64,000 bases of DNA, taken from the NCBI GenBank assembly GCA_963995525.1, contig OZ023209.1, forward strand, positions 13,776,097 to 13,840,096, in the 5' to 3' direction. This document shows, in pieces, positions 36,923 through 48,060 of the stretch. The DNA comes from Escarpia spicata. Its lineage: Eukaryota; Annelida; Polychaeta; Sabellida; Siboglinidae. Below the pieces are notes generated by a model. That model was not told the origin of the DNA. It saw only the letters and a list, made by a program, of their open reading frames with translations, and ran no database searches. The stretch's first letter is position 1. Each line of letters opens with the position of its first letter. A program made the position numbers and the translations under genes.

Positions 36923-37168
36923 TTGCTTCGATTTTAGCTGAGTATGGACATTGAACTCGGCGTGGAATCGCGTTTTTGTCTTCTCGTGATCGCGAATTAT
37001 GGGCGATATTGACCTTTGACCTCCACCCTTTGGCGCTGTTGATGTTATGGAATTTCGAGTTTAGGCAACGAGTAGACGTCCACGAACACACATGCCACCG
37101 ACACGGCAAAATGGGCTAAGTTAGACAGACAAAAACAGTACCCACGCATAAAGGTGTATTTCTATTAG

Positions 37169-37300
37169 AGAACGACTATGGAAGAAACAAAGCAAACAAA
37201 AGGAGTTGGCGACAGTGCCAGTGGACTTTGCCCGTGCCGTGGTGTCGGTCACAAATATCAACAGACGAGTTGCAGCGTTCGCAAAAGTTCTTCCAGACAG
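37169..37300 (+). CDS. Hypothetical gene 3, candidate exon a
   Basis: Candidate exon between TTTCTATTAG (ends 37168) and GTTAGT (37301). One frame reads REKLW-like RERLWKKQSKQKELATVPV then DFARAVVSVTNINRRVAAFA, ending two bases into a codon. Another frame starts with ATG at 37178 and ends in phase 0 with a Cys-rich segment (SGLCPCRGVGHKY). Both are open, so coding is plausible but the frame is unresolved. No family recognised. Confidence 0.35.
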
Positions 37301-38019
37301 GTTAGTAATTTCGATTTATTCAGCTATAATCACGTATATTTAGGCGTATGAGTATATATATTAATGTCGCTTGTACTAAATTTATTTGATTATTTTCCTT
37401 TTAGTAATTGGCAATGGCGGTATGGGCGGCCTGGCTGGGCCCTGTTTACTATAGACTAATATATCAGCTAACAGTACGACGCTATGCCTATGGCTTATGT
37501 CAATGATAGCGACTATATTATGTCTATGTCGTATATGGTAGTAGGCTTGGCAAAATAGTAATAGTGTAAATGCATTATAAATTATCCGTAACAATTATAA
37601 TTATTGAACCAATATGTACATAATTTACTAACAACAGTAATGTAATAGTAATTTAACAAATTTATACCTTTTATATAAAAAAAATACTATTATGGGACAT
37701 TTAAAATTTAATTTGAATTCAATTGTATGTAGTCTTGGTTTTTAATTATTTACAAGGAAAAGAATATTCCAGTAGTTTCACCAGGTTTTTTATTGTCCCT
37801 TCTGTGAGTTTTTGTTATGTTCAGAAAACCAGTGCCCCTCAATACCATGGACATTAATGCCCATAACATGTATACATTATATAGATAACTCTTGACCGTT
37901 GGCATTGGTTGCATTTGGCAGGTGGTCATTCATTGCATTGCAACTTTTGCAAGTACATTAAAATTATTATTGTTAGAAACAATCAGTGCTGACTATTAAT
38001 ACATGTACCATATTTTCAG

Positions 38020-38077
38020 AACTCGAGGTGTGTCAACACCACATGCAGATGTATGTGTCGAAGCTCTTCACCTTCAG
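38020..38077 (+). CDS. Hypothetical gene 3, candidate exon b
   Basis: A 58-bp segment between ATATTTTCAG (ends 38019) and GTAAAC (38078), both good sites. All three frames are open. The frame continuing exon a reads TRGVSTPHADVCVEALHLQ; the alternative reads NSRCVNTTCRCMCRSSSPSG. A hAT-like element with a minisatellite lies in the following intron. Confidence 0.35.
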
Positions 38078-38156
38078 GTAAACGAGTGTTGTCAAATGTA
38101 GTTACTCTGTCAGAAACCTGTTATCAAAATTATAAATACAAGCAATAACGTATGTC

Positions 38157-39118
38157 ATAGGCGGATCCAGGCGGGCCTGGGGACAGGTGCCCCCCCCTAG
38201 ACCATAAGAATTTGGCGTGTCTGCAAATCTTTTATAATGGGCCCACGCGACTGTGTCCTCCCAGACCGTTTGAAATGTGCCCCAGTTTAGGTGATAATAA
38301 TAAGCTGAAGTTATGGCGTCTTCCAATATCACCACTCCAGTGGAGCGGGTGAAGTTATGGCGTCTTCCAATATCACCACTCCAGTGGAGCGGGTGAAGTT
38401 ATGGCGTCTTCCAATATCACCACTCCAGTGGAGCGGGTGAAGTTATGGCGTCTTCCAATATCACCACTCCAGTGGAGCGGGTGAAGTTATGGCGTCTTCC
38501 AATACCACCACTCCAGTGGAGCGGGTGATGTTATGGCGTCTTCCAATACCACCACTCCAGTGGAGCGGGTGATGTTATGGCGTCTTCCAATATCACCACT
38601 CCAGTGGAGCGGGTGATGTTATGGTGTCTTCCAATATCACCACTCCAGTGGAGCGGGTGATGTTATGGCGTCTTCCAATATCACCACTCCAGTGGAGCGG
38701 GTGAAGTTATGGTGTCTTCCAATATCACCACTCCAGTGGAGCGGGTGATGTTATGGCGTCTTCCAATATCACCACTCCAGTGGAGCGGGTGATCTTATGG
38801 CGTCTTCCAATATCACCACTCCAGTGGAGCGGGTGATCTTATGGCGTCTTCCAATATCACCACTCCAGTGGAGCGGCTGAAGTTATGGCGTCTTCCAATA
38901 TCACCACTCCAGTGGAGCGGGTGATGTTATGGCGTCTTCCAATATCACCACTCCACTGGAGCGGGTGAAGTTATGGCGTCTTCCAATATCACCACTCCAG
39001 TGGAGTGGGTGAAGTTATGGCAGCGTGGTAGCGACAACATTTAGACTACACCATTTGGTTTGGCCGCCAGTGGAGGTTTTTGTGCCTCCCATACTCGATT
39101 TCTGGATCCACCCCTGTA
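38157..39118. mobile_element. Non-autonomous hAT-like element carrying a minisatellite
   Basis: The left end reads AGGCGGATCCAGGCGG and the right end CTGGATCCACCCCT, imperfect inverted repeats of the form common at hAT transposon ends. Flanks GTATGTCAT and GTATATGAT are similar enough to be an 8-9 bp target duplication with changes. About 145 bp of left and 90 bp of right sequence enclose the 44-bp tandem repeat. No transposase. Confidence 0.45.
38307..39018 (+). repeat. 44-bp minisatellite, about 16 copies
   Basis: Tandem units of 44 bp (GAAGTTATGGCGTCTTCCAA followed by TATCACCACTCCAGTGGAGC and GGGT) with few differences, mostly GAAG/GATG/GATC at the unit start and C/T at ATATC. Each unit contains the perfect palindrome CTCCAGTGGAG. 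Confidence 0.95.
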
Positions 39119-39317
39119 TATGATAGTTTTGTTTGTCTGCATGAGGATTTTGCAGTCCTTGTTAAATTGCATATTGTTGTTAGAATTGCATGTGAATTAA
39201 AGACAATGTAAAGTAAAAACATTTTATTGAAACTATATGATAAGATTGACTACAAAATAATGAAAAGTACAATACAACTATAGGTACAATCACTGCACTT
39301 GATGTGTATAATGTAAT

Positions 39318-39782
39318 ACTTTTTAATATCACATGCACATAAAATACAAAACAATAGAAACAAAAATTAGGAAGCGGTTCAAAAAATGTCAGGTATATAT
39401 AAAAACAAACAGATACTTTTATCAAGATTCTTTGTTACAAAAAACAACACTAGTACACGTGATGTCAAATGCTAATTGTAGTTTATACATGCTTTGTATG
39501 TTTACAACTCACAAAATTAGTGACTAAACAATTATGTGTATTAACAACAATTTTTTAATATCGCATGCCCATAAAATGTAAATCAATGAGAACAAATTAC
39601 TTAGGAAGATGTTTAGTTGAACAAATGAACTATTATGAATCATAATTGTTTTTTTAACAAAGAATCATAATTTAGGGTTCTTTATTAAAAAACATCAATG
39701 ATTAGAAAATTCGAAAATTTTGTAGTTTATGCAATGCTTGGTATGTATGTTTACAACTCGCAAATAATAGTGACTAGACTAG
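39318..39782. repeat. Degenerate tandem duplication of about 230 bp
   Basis: Segments 39318-39535 and 39548-39782 share a series of motifs in the same order: TTTTTAATATC, CATGC.CATAAAAT, TTAGGAAG, TAGTTTAT.CA and TATGTTTACAACTC followed by TAGTGACTA. The copies are well diverged with small indels. Confidence 0.65.
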
Positions 39783-40506
39783 TTAGGGTCATCGCCATGT
39801 GACTGAGAATTACATGTACAATCACTGCATGCTACATTGCTCAGGTTTGCTCAGTTGTATGAAGAGTAGTGACTACAGACCGCAATATTTTTGTACGAAT
39901 AGTCTTCACATATTAATTTCAGTATGGCTGAATGCTTCCCACATAAGTCGAGATGGTGTTCGAATTAACAGGTCTGCCAGGGATTAAAGTTTAAAGCGCT
40001 TCGAGCAATCCCGAGGACTGGATACTACACCATATCAGTACAGGTGTATAATCATCATGCGAAGTGAAAATGTAATGTAAATTATTTGTGAAAATATAAA
40101 CCAGTGATAAAAAAGAATAATTTAGAAATATGAAACGTGGCATGAAAAGTATAATAACAGTCCTCCTGATACATAGAGAACTTAAACAAATAAAATGCTG
40201 CTGTCGGTGTATCAACAGATTGTTGTTACAAAATGTGAAAAGGCTTTCAATACCATTACTGCATCACAAACTTGTGTTGTACATTGCAAGAACTCAGCTG
40301 GCTGCCACTGACTATCAGCAACACAAAGACAATGACACCCTACCACTGTAACAATGCTGGATAATTGATGTATTTTGCCATAGACACTGCTAAAGTTAAA
40401 TTGAATACAAATACCGTGTATTATTGACTTTTGATAAATGTGTCATCACATATAAAATATAATACATGTCAGAGCCATGCTAATTGTCACTTTGTCTCTG
40501 GTATAG
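39783..40506. other. Intron-like AT-rich sequence
   Basis: No feature except a short stretch near 39970 (GGTCTGCCAGGGATTAAAG) that resembles the start of the duplicated blocks at 43987 and 44731. Confidence 0.4.
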
Positions 40507-40897
40507 GTAGATGCGGATGTACAGCAAAATGTCAGGAGGCTGGTATGCAGTACCATCGAAGACAGCGAACACATACAGTGATGTCATCGATATCCAAACC
40601 GATGAAGTTCACAGAAGAATGCTCGACACTGAACCTGTCTCACGAGCTAGTCAGGTGTCACCATCTTTGTATGTCGAGCAAACTGCATTCTACATTGGAC
40701 TGACCTGGAAGCCAGTGTACACCCCATCGGCACTGGGGAATCTGTCACGGATGCAACACACAACACAATTGGGATCAGTCGGTGGACATTCACATGACAA
40801 ACCATTAATATGCAGCATGCTGCATGGCTGTAGAATCTTGTCCGAGATCCTGGACAAATACAGCTGCCCAGTATGCCATATTAACTTGGAGAACTAG
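40507..40897 (+). CDS. Hypothetical gene 3, candidate last exon
   Basis: The acceptor region TCTCTGGTATAGGTAG contains two AG sites four bases apart (ending 40506 and 40510). With the first, two reading frames end at 40581 or 40703. With the second, the frame from exons a and b enters a 128-residue open frame to TAG at 40895 (MRMYSKMSGGWYAVPSKTAN..., ending KYSCPVCHINLEN). The long frame favours the second acceptor. I recognise no domain and cannot say what it does. Confidence 0.35.
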
Positions 40898-41880
40898 TGA
40901 TACTAGGCACACTAGTCCAATCTCCTGTAAAGAAAAGCATATATTCAGTAAACAAAAACAGGTATTATTGTAGTGTTGGTAGTAAATACTTATGGAATGT
41001 TCATTCTCATAATCAGTAAATGTAAAATAATGTTTCATGTGTGACCTGCAGCATTTCACAAGAAAAACGGCAGAAATGTGCTACTACAGCTGCATCTATA
41101 CATGTTGATATCTTAGGATCAGTCAGTGTTTAACGCGGTTGTTCCGGAAGAGGGAGAGGGTGGGTTGATACAGCATGCAGACATTAGTAGAATGTGCTCT
41201 TTTTCAAAACGTTGAACAATTTTCACTATTTTATCTTTATAAGGTGTTCATTGTCATTACATAAATTTAAAAAATTTCAATTTCATTACAGTGATGCCTG
41301 ATCTTAGTCAATATTATAGACTGATTTGAATTCTGTTAATTAGTAAAGCATCAGTAAAGAGCATTTATATTTTTGGTTTTGTTTTCAGTATACAAATTCA
41401 TGTCAGTGTCTGCCATGTGTAACTACTACACATATTCATGTTTGACATTTTAAGGTTCTGCCTGAAATTGAAAGGTCAAGGTAAATGTTGGAAATTACAA
41501 AATGAGGTGTTATTGTGATGCTAACAGTACTCGGCAAGTATTCAAAGTTCATAACATGTATGTTTACCTTCTTCAAAAATGAACAATTTATTTTATAAAC
41601 TTATTTCTGGGTCATCGCCATATGCTAAAAACGTTTAAAGGTGTATTAATATGTATGTGGGTATAATATAAGTGCAGAAGTCAACTTAGTTTTCCACGTC
41701 CAAGATGTTATTATTAAAATGTGTATGAAAACAAATATGTATGTAAATGTGCACATTAACATTTTCTGATAACTTATATGTGGTTGATTGTTATAAATTT
41801 GAAATTACCTGGATTGATCAAATGTCGGCCGCACGCAGACTATGTATCCTCCCTGTGTCTGCCTGACCCAGGTGACCGCC
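40898..41880. other. AT-rich, no recognised gene
   Basis: No open frame with domain support and no repeat recognised. Confidence 0.45.
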
Positions 41881-41933
41881 TTAGCTCCTCTTCTGCCTCC
41901 TCTCATTCCCATTCTTGGGTTGCAGTGTGGCCT
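41881..41933 (-). CDS. Candidate terminal exon of a hypothetical minus-strand gene
   Basis: On the minus strand an AG ending at 41934 is followed by 53 bases that, entered in phase 1, read EATLQPKNGNERRQKRS and stop. The phase fits the exon at 42910-42763. The segment is short and basic, and support is limited to phase agreement. Confidence 0.2.
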
Positions 41934-42762
41934 CTAGCGACATCATAATTCAAGTTACGTATTATGCATTCATATATTGCTGTGGTGAGAATATATACAC
42001 ATATTGGTAAATACACAAGAATAGCTGGCATATGTCAGTTGAAAGGTATCACAGCTAGGATACCAATTACATAAACTATAGCCAGGCACCAAGGACCACA
42101 ACGGAAACAAGTGCGAGCATTATCTTGTTTAATCCTTATATATGGTGTAATTTAACTGTATTTATATTTTAAGTATTTACACGTTTACATTTTTATATTT
42201 AATAAAATCATCATAACCACCATGGTCGTCAATATAACAAATCTCAATTATAATTATTTTGCATAAACTACAATGCAAATCAACAACATTCTGCAGTAAT
42301 AGTATCAAAATATGCGTCACAAAACACTGTTTTAATAATTATGATCACCAATATAATACTCCCGTGTTTGACGTTCTGTTGCACGAAATTACGGATGCTC
42401 CCTGACTAAGTTACTTGCACGATCAACAGGGGCCTATTGCCAAACCAATGTTATTTGTCATTTCGCAGCCTCACGTCATCTATTCTCTACATGTATTGTC
42501 GCAATAACATAGTTTATTACCAAGATCCTACGTAACCAAATACAAATTACAATGCATATCAAATAGTATGCTCGTTGACACAGCCTCTGACTGAATCTCT
42601 GGCTGATAATATGGTCATGGACATGGTGACTGGCTTAGACAGTCTTAGCTTAGTCTTAGAGTTAGACTGCCTCGAGTCGAGTGTTGACGTTCGCAAGTTG
42701 CAATTATCGTTGAATTAATAGGCAGCTACGCGTTCTTGTTGCTAAAAGTGTAGTATACGTAC

Positions 42763-42910
42763 CTTCGTACAACCACTTTGGAATCTTCCTCTTGATACAC
42801 CAAAGCACGTGTATGTTGTTATTGTTTTCGAATGCGTGGGATGCCGATCTCGCGTAAAGCACGTGACCGAAATGGCCCAGGAGGTCGACAGCGCAATTGG
42901 CTTTCGCCAG
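42763..42910 (-). CDS. Candidate exon of a hypothetical minus-strand gene
   Basis: On the minus strand a 148-bp segment between ATCGGGTATAG and GTACGTATA is open in one frame, including DLLGHFGHVLYARSASHAF and IHVLWCIKRKIPKWLYE. The donor is strong. There is no start codon in the segment. It also contains two CACGTG E-boxes (near 42806 and 42860), so it could instead be a promoter region. No family recognised. Confidence 0.25.
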
Positions 42911-43934
42911 CTATACCCGATGTAACGACAAATCTTGTTTTTTTAACGATAAAAAAACAAGTACGCATTTTTTATTAAACCGACTGTGCACACTAGTTAA
43001 ACTATTCACACATTACACATCTGGACCTAAAAGAACCGGATTGGCGATGGGCAAACGAATTGGTTGAGGACCTTTAACGCAAGTATATTTCGTTTTTATG
43101 TAGATTTTGAACGTTGTAAGAATATTATAACTATTTAAGAATGTAGCGAGTATGTTGTACGCATGTGGATAAATTTGGCAACTGTAGGTGGTCGTTTTCA
43201 TAGGTAGGTCAGAAAGGAAGAGGTTGCCCCAGCAATCTCGAGGAGTACAATACGCCCGCCGCTGTTCATCGTAATAGTGGAACTGATACGTAGAGTGACG
43301 AGTTTGTGTTCGTTGGATAGTCTCCAGAAGCTGCTTGATACAGGCAGACGATCTGGCGGTGGACGAAGATGGGAAAGTGACCCTTCAATAGCAACTGATA
43401 CAATGGAAGTAGATATTTAACACTTATAGAAGGACTGTAATAATAATAAGATAAGTTCTATTGCGCATAAATCCTTGGAAACCAAACTCAGAGGCACATC
43501 AAAACAACAGCAATGGTATATCTCAAAATCAATAAGCAGTATTCCAGTTGTCAACAGATGGGTCAAGGCGCTAGGGAGCTATGGTTGATAAGCAAGGTTG
43601 TAAAGATAAGTTTTTAAATGATGACGGAATTTTGTGATATTTTCAACTGATCTAGCTAACACAGTGAGTGAGTCTCGGGAAGACGCGGGTGCTAACGAAA
43701 GGCAGCAGAACAAAAAGCTGGATGAACATTCAGATCTGATCCTATTTCTCGGGGACTATGAAATACACATTGATAATCAGAGTACGCGATGTGTTGTTTC
43801 CCCTAACTAAAGTTACCTTCGCTATCTAGCCATTTTAGCAGTTTAGCTCGCATTGATGTTGGACTATTTTGACTCGTTCGCTAGCAGGAACTGGGTTATC
43901 TTCGTAGTACTCTTTCTAGCTTATATATGTCTTT
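42911..43934. other. No recognised gene
   Basis: No domain or repeat recognised. Confidence 0.4.
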
Positions 43935-44340
43935 CTTACGATATGATCTCCATGCTGCTATGCAATATTCGCAATGAAAATTAACAGATCTGCCAGGGAG
44001 TAAAGGGCTCTGAGCAGTCGTAAGGTCTGGGTAATGCACTATGCAATCGGATACCTTTTTTACAATATATATTTACAGAGGGAACTTTGGCACATTTTCC
44101 AGAATTGCGGGTTGTAGCATCGACGTTCACTTTCTCGGTTTTCCCTGTTATTTCATCAAAATTAAATGACAAATCAGCACTAAACGAACGAAGTCGATGT
44201 TGAATAGGTTCGATTTGTATACAAATGATTCAGGAAAGAGATGTGCTAAAAAAGAATTGCGGAGCTAACCTAACATAATTGCGAACATTTATTATCATAG
44301 CTATGGATACCATCCAGTCAACTAAGCAAACGTTTTATTA
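43935..44340. repeat. Duplicated block P, copy 1
   Basis: Shares a long stretch with 44678-45050, including GATCTCCATGCTG, CAATATTCGCAATGAAAAT, GATCTGCCAGGGAGTAAAGG and TTTCTCGGTTTTCCCTGT. Identity is unknown; no protein domain. Confidence 0.85.
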
Positions 44341-44449
44341 ATAATAATAATAATACGGTATTTCTTAAGCGATAATTCCCACATAGCGGATCGATGCGCT
44401 GTACAAGCAAAACACATGTATATTAATATATTAAAAACTAAACATTATA

Positions 44450-44677
44450 CATCGGGTGAGGACATTGAAATGTCAACATCGAATGTGCATTAAGGATGTC
44501 CTCCGGGAATTAACTGGTGCGCGACATTGGGCGCTGACGGTGCGTGTTGAAACAGTTGTCGTTCTCTCGAGCCGACGCCATGTCTGGTTGCTCTTGTTTC
44601 TGTTGATGCTGGCGAGATGAAGCGGTCGACTTGCCCGGCCAGCCGCCAGCTCGGCTCACGGCTCTGGCTGCTGCTGA
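44450..44677. repeat. Duplicated block Q, copy 1
   Basis: Nearly identical to 45064-45295; shared segments include GTGCATTAAGGATGTCCTC, CCGACGCCATGTCTGGTTGC and GCCCGGCCAGCCGCC. It is GC-richer than its surroundings. Confidence 0.9.
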
Positions 44678-45050
44678 GTCTTACGATGTGATCTCCATGC
44701 TGAAATGCAATATTCGCAATGAAAATGAATAGATCTGCCAGGGAGTAAAGGGCTTTGAGCACTAAGCAATAAGATATCTTTTTTATAATATAAATTTAGA
44801 GAGGGAACTTTCGCACCTTTTCCCGAATTGCGGGTTGCAGCATCGACCTTAACTTTCTCGGTTTTCCCTGTGTTTTCATCAACATTAAATAACAAATCTG
44901 CATTAAAAGGACGAAGTCGATGCTGAATAGGTTCGATTTGTTTACAAATGATTCAGGAAAGAGATGTACTAAAATAGAATTGTGGAGGTAACCTAACATA
45001 ATTGCGAACATTTATTTTCTTAACTTTGAGTACCATCTAGTCATGTAAGC
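44678..45050. repeat. Duplicated block P, copy 2
   Basis: Second copy of block P, joined directly to block Q copy 1, giving the order P-Q-P-Q over 1.35 kb. This is consistent with one tandem duplication of a P-Q unit followed by small deletions. Confidence 0.85.
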
Positions 45051-45054
45051 AAAT

Positions 45055-45300
45055 GTATTATTCATCGGGTGATGACATTAAAATGGCAACATAGAATGTG
45101 CATTAAGGATGTCCTCTGGGAATTAACTGGCGCGCGACGTTGGGCGCTGATGGCGCGAGTTGAAACAGTTGTCGTTCTCTCGAGCCGACGCCATGTCTGG
45201 TTGCTCTTGTTTCTGTTGATGCTGGCGAGATGAAGCGGTCGACTTGCCCGGCCAGCCGCCGGCTCGGCTCACGGCTCTGGTTGCTGCTGAGTCTGATGCT
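45055..45300. repeat. Duplicated block Q, copy 2
   Basis: Second copy of block Q. The minus-strand frame through it is rich in Ser, Arg and Gln but has no domain signal. Confidence 0.88.
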
Positions 45301-46788
45301 TCAGACGTCACTCTCGACGGAATCCGTCGACAATAATGAGGGTGAGTAGATGAAGAAACGTGTAGAAGCAAAGTTACAAAAGAAACGGTAAATATTTTGT
45401 AATTGAAATTTTATGAAATTTTGTAACGAACATTGTAATTTATATTATTTGATAGGAAAACACTAGCATGAAGTTATTGTGTTGATGGGCTAATAATTAA
45501 TACGATTCACTGATCTAAAATAATTGCATTTTGGCTTAAATACGTTTTGACAGCTCGAACATATTTTGATTACTCGATTATTAGTTGTTTGACAAAGCGG
45601 CTTTTAAAGGCAAGGCATCGCGTCGCAAGGTGTGCATACACCTCTCGACGAATAATCGAAGACACTGAAACCTAGTCGCGTTGTGTGTTTAAATAATAAT
45701 TATTATTGTTATTATTAAAAACCCTTTGCAAGAATTATGTCAGAGAAACATTATTTGAAAACACACCTACATTAATATTACTTTTATTTTGGAAAATATC
45801 GACGTTTTAAAGTCCTCTATCAAATTCTAGGTGAGAAAGGGGATTTAAAAATTACGTATATATCTTAGGCCTACGAATTGGTAACTGTCGTCAATTGTGA
45901 ACGACCTGTATTGTAACATTGACTAATATCGAACTTTAGGGTTAATGGATCCGTTTCTTGTTAAAAATTGATCAGACTTATTACAGTGAAACTTATTTAA
46001 ATAATCGTGTTGTTTTAATAATCCGCATTTCTCGTTACCAAAAAAGAAAATTGAGTCCATTAGCAATTACGTGACATCCGGCCTCGTATCTTTTTTTTTT
46101 GCGGGCTGTACACAACAACTGCCAGCGTCTATTGCAATCAAACGAGGTAAATAGTTCACTAGTTTTTTCAGCTGCACACCTGTGTCCGGTCACCTTGAGA
46201 ATTGTATATCACTGTCAGGCGTTAGAGATGGCACTATCCATCAAAATACTGCTGCATCGTTTCGGTTCAATGATAAACAATACACAACATCCGATTGTGT
46301 ATAGCCAAGATGGCGGATCACCTTTAAGACTGGATGCCAAATAAGGGCAACGACGTACGACTAATGGATTCAATTTGATGTGTGTAGAGCTTAAAACATC
46401 AGTTTTTGAGTTTTCGAATGTACTTCCAGTCCACCCAGTTTCGGTAGCTCTTCTATAGAGGCTATGATCATAGGTTAGAATTAGCATCGCGCCTTAGTCC
46501 GAAACGCTCCGTATGTCTTCTAAGACTGTAGAGGTTATAAACATCTCAGTCAAACGCCCTCGTGCGTGCGCGAGGACTATGGCAGTGATTTTATGCGCGC
46601 GTTCGCTCTATCGATTTCGCGGCGATAGCGACTATCACGAACTCAAAGTTGTTTTACGTATTAGAACAATATTTTTGAATAAAGACGATATTCCATAATG
46701 TGGTTAATTGTGTATTTTGTTAAACACTGTCGCTTTTATTTGCATTAACATAACATAGTTGAATAACGGTTCAGCTCACCTTTTACAG
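45301..46788. other. No recognised gene
   Basis: AT-rich sequence before the first supported exon of gene 2. I found no signal-peptide exon here. Confidence 0.4.
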
Positions 46789-46908
46789 ACTCACGACCAT
46801 GCCAGTATAACAGATGTGAATCTGACAATCATTGTTTGAAAAGAGGAAACTACTGGTGCATCTGTTCTGACGACAATGTCATCTACATAGGACTCAACTG
46901 TGAGACAG
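46789..46908 (+). CDS. Gene 2, EGF-like exon 1
   Basis: A 120-bp phase 1-1 exon between CTCACCTTTTACAG (ends 46788) and GTGTGT (46909). It encodes six cysteines in an EGF-like spacing (RPCQYNRCESDNHC, then YWCICSDDN and GLNC), a small extracellular disulfide fold used in adhesion and receptor proteins. The end lacks the usual Gly-Tyr loop but keeps CxC and the last Cys. The joined codon to the next exon reads Gly. This is the first exon of gene 2 that I trust; upstream exons, including the start, are not securely located. Confidence 0.75.
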
Positions 46909-47346
46909 GTGTGTATGCTTTGTTTGTAGTGTATTTGTAAGTGGACTTGCAGTAAATGCATACCTCGTATGATTGTGTTAACAAATACATGTTCAGAAAA
47001 AAATTAATGACATACAATCCTGATGTTCTTTTATGGGCATAATCTTAGTAATTAGTATTACAACTTGTTAATATAGGTTTCATTATTGGTACTGACTGTC
47101 TTGTTAATGTATTTACATATATAGCTTTTCAACGCCTAATGCTAATTATTTGTATTTGAAAACGTAGGCACTGACATGTTGTCATAGTTTCTTTCACGTA
47201 AAAAAACAGTATTTAACTTGTAGTGTTTTAATTGTAAAAATAATACACATCGATTCAAGATAGCAGCGACGCAACGTTAATAATTCTTCACTGATACAAA
47301 CAGAGATGGCGTTAAAAACACAGGTTAAAATGTTTCGTCGTTGCAG

Positions 47347-47418
47347 GCGTTGACAACAGATCGTGGTACTGTCAGCACAGCGTTGATTTGAGTATTCTTC
47401 GAGACGACCCTCAAAGAG
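47347..47418 (+). CDS. Gene 2, short exon 2
   Basis: A 72-bp phase 1-1 segment between CGTCGTTGCAG (ends 47346) and GTATAT (47419), open in the gene 2 frame. It encodes GVDNRSWYCQHSVDLSILRD then DPQR, with one cysteine and no recognised domain, possibly a linker. The support is the splice-site pair plus matching phase on both sides. Confidence 0.5.
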
Positions 47419-47739
47419 GTATATAAAAGACTACATATTGATTGAAATTGTACCTTTTTGCTTTCGAAAAAATTCAATTGGACAATTACGTCAGCAGGCT
47501 ATTCTTTTCCAAACGTCACAAAACAGAAGTAGGAAGATATCTGATTAACTTCTTTAGCATGTTGCTTTGGTAACTTGTTTCAATGACTTTTTATGTAGTC
47601 AGTATTTGGTCGAATGAACTAATCCTGTTGATTTCAACTTCACAGTACGCATACATTAATTTTAATCAATTAAAATATAGATATGATCTGGAAGTAAGAC
47701 TAGAAAGAATTCAGTAGGGTTCGGACAAAGGTTTTTGAA

Positions 47740-48060
47740 GTTTCTGTGCCTATGATAGGTCGTTAAAATGAATCTGAGTAATGTTACCTTGGTACCTTTC
47801 CAGAGCATGTTTTAAAATATGCAATTTTTTAGTGTTGCCATTACCAAGCATTTAGCGTTCGTCAATATCTCAGTAAGTATTGGGAATATCACCTGAAAAG
47901 AGGTACCAGTACCCACGTTTTGATGGTGTATGGTACTGCAGGTTGTCGAAAACATATTGCAATTCATTACACGCAATATGCAAGTTACGTGCCGCCATTA
48001 GCAAAATATAGAATTTGGTCCATATTGCAGAAAGTATGTTAGAAAGCGATGCAGACGTGT
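47740..48060 (+). repeat. Dispersed repeat, copy in direct orientation
   Basis: Shares TAGTGTTGCCATTACCAA, CGTCAATAT.TCAG and GCCGCCATTAGCAA in order with the reverse complement of 50320-50560. Unknown element. Confidence 0.65.

Noticed and set aside
38307..39018. CRISPR-like array from the 44-bp palindromic repeat
   Set aside because: Units abut directly without unique spacers and lie in a transposon-like unit, so it is a minisatellite.
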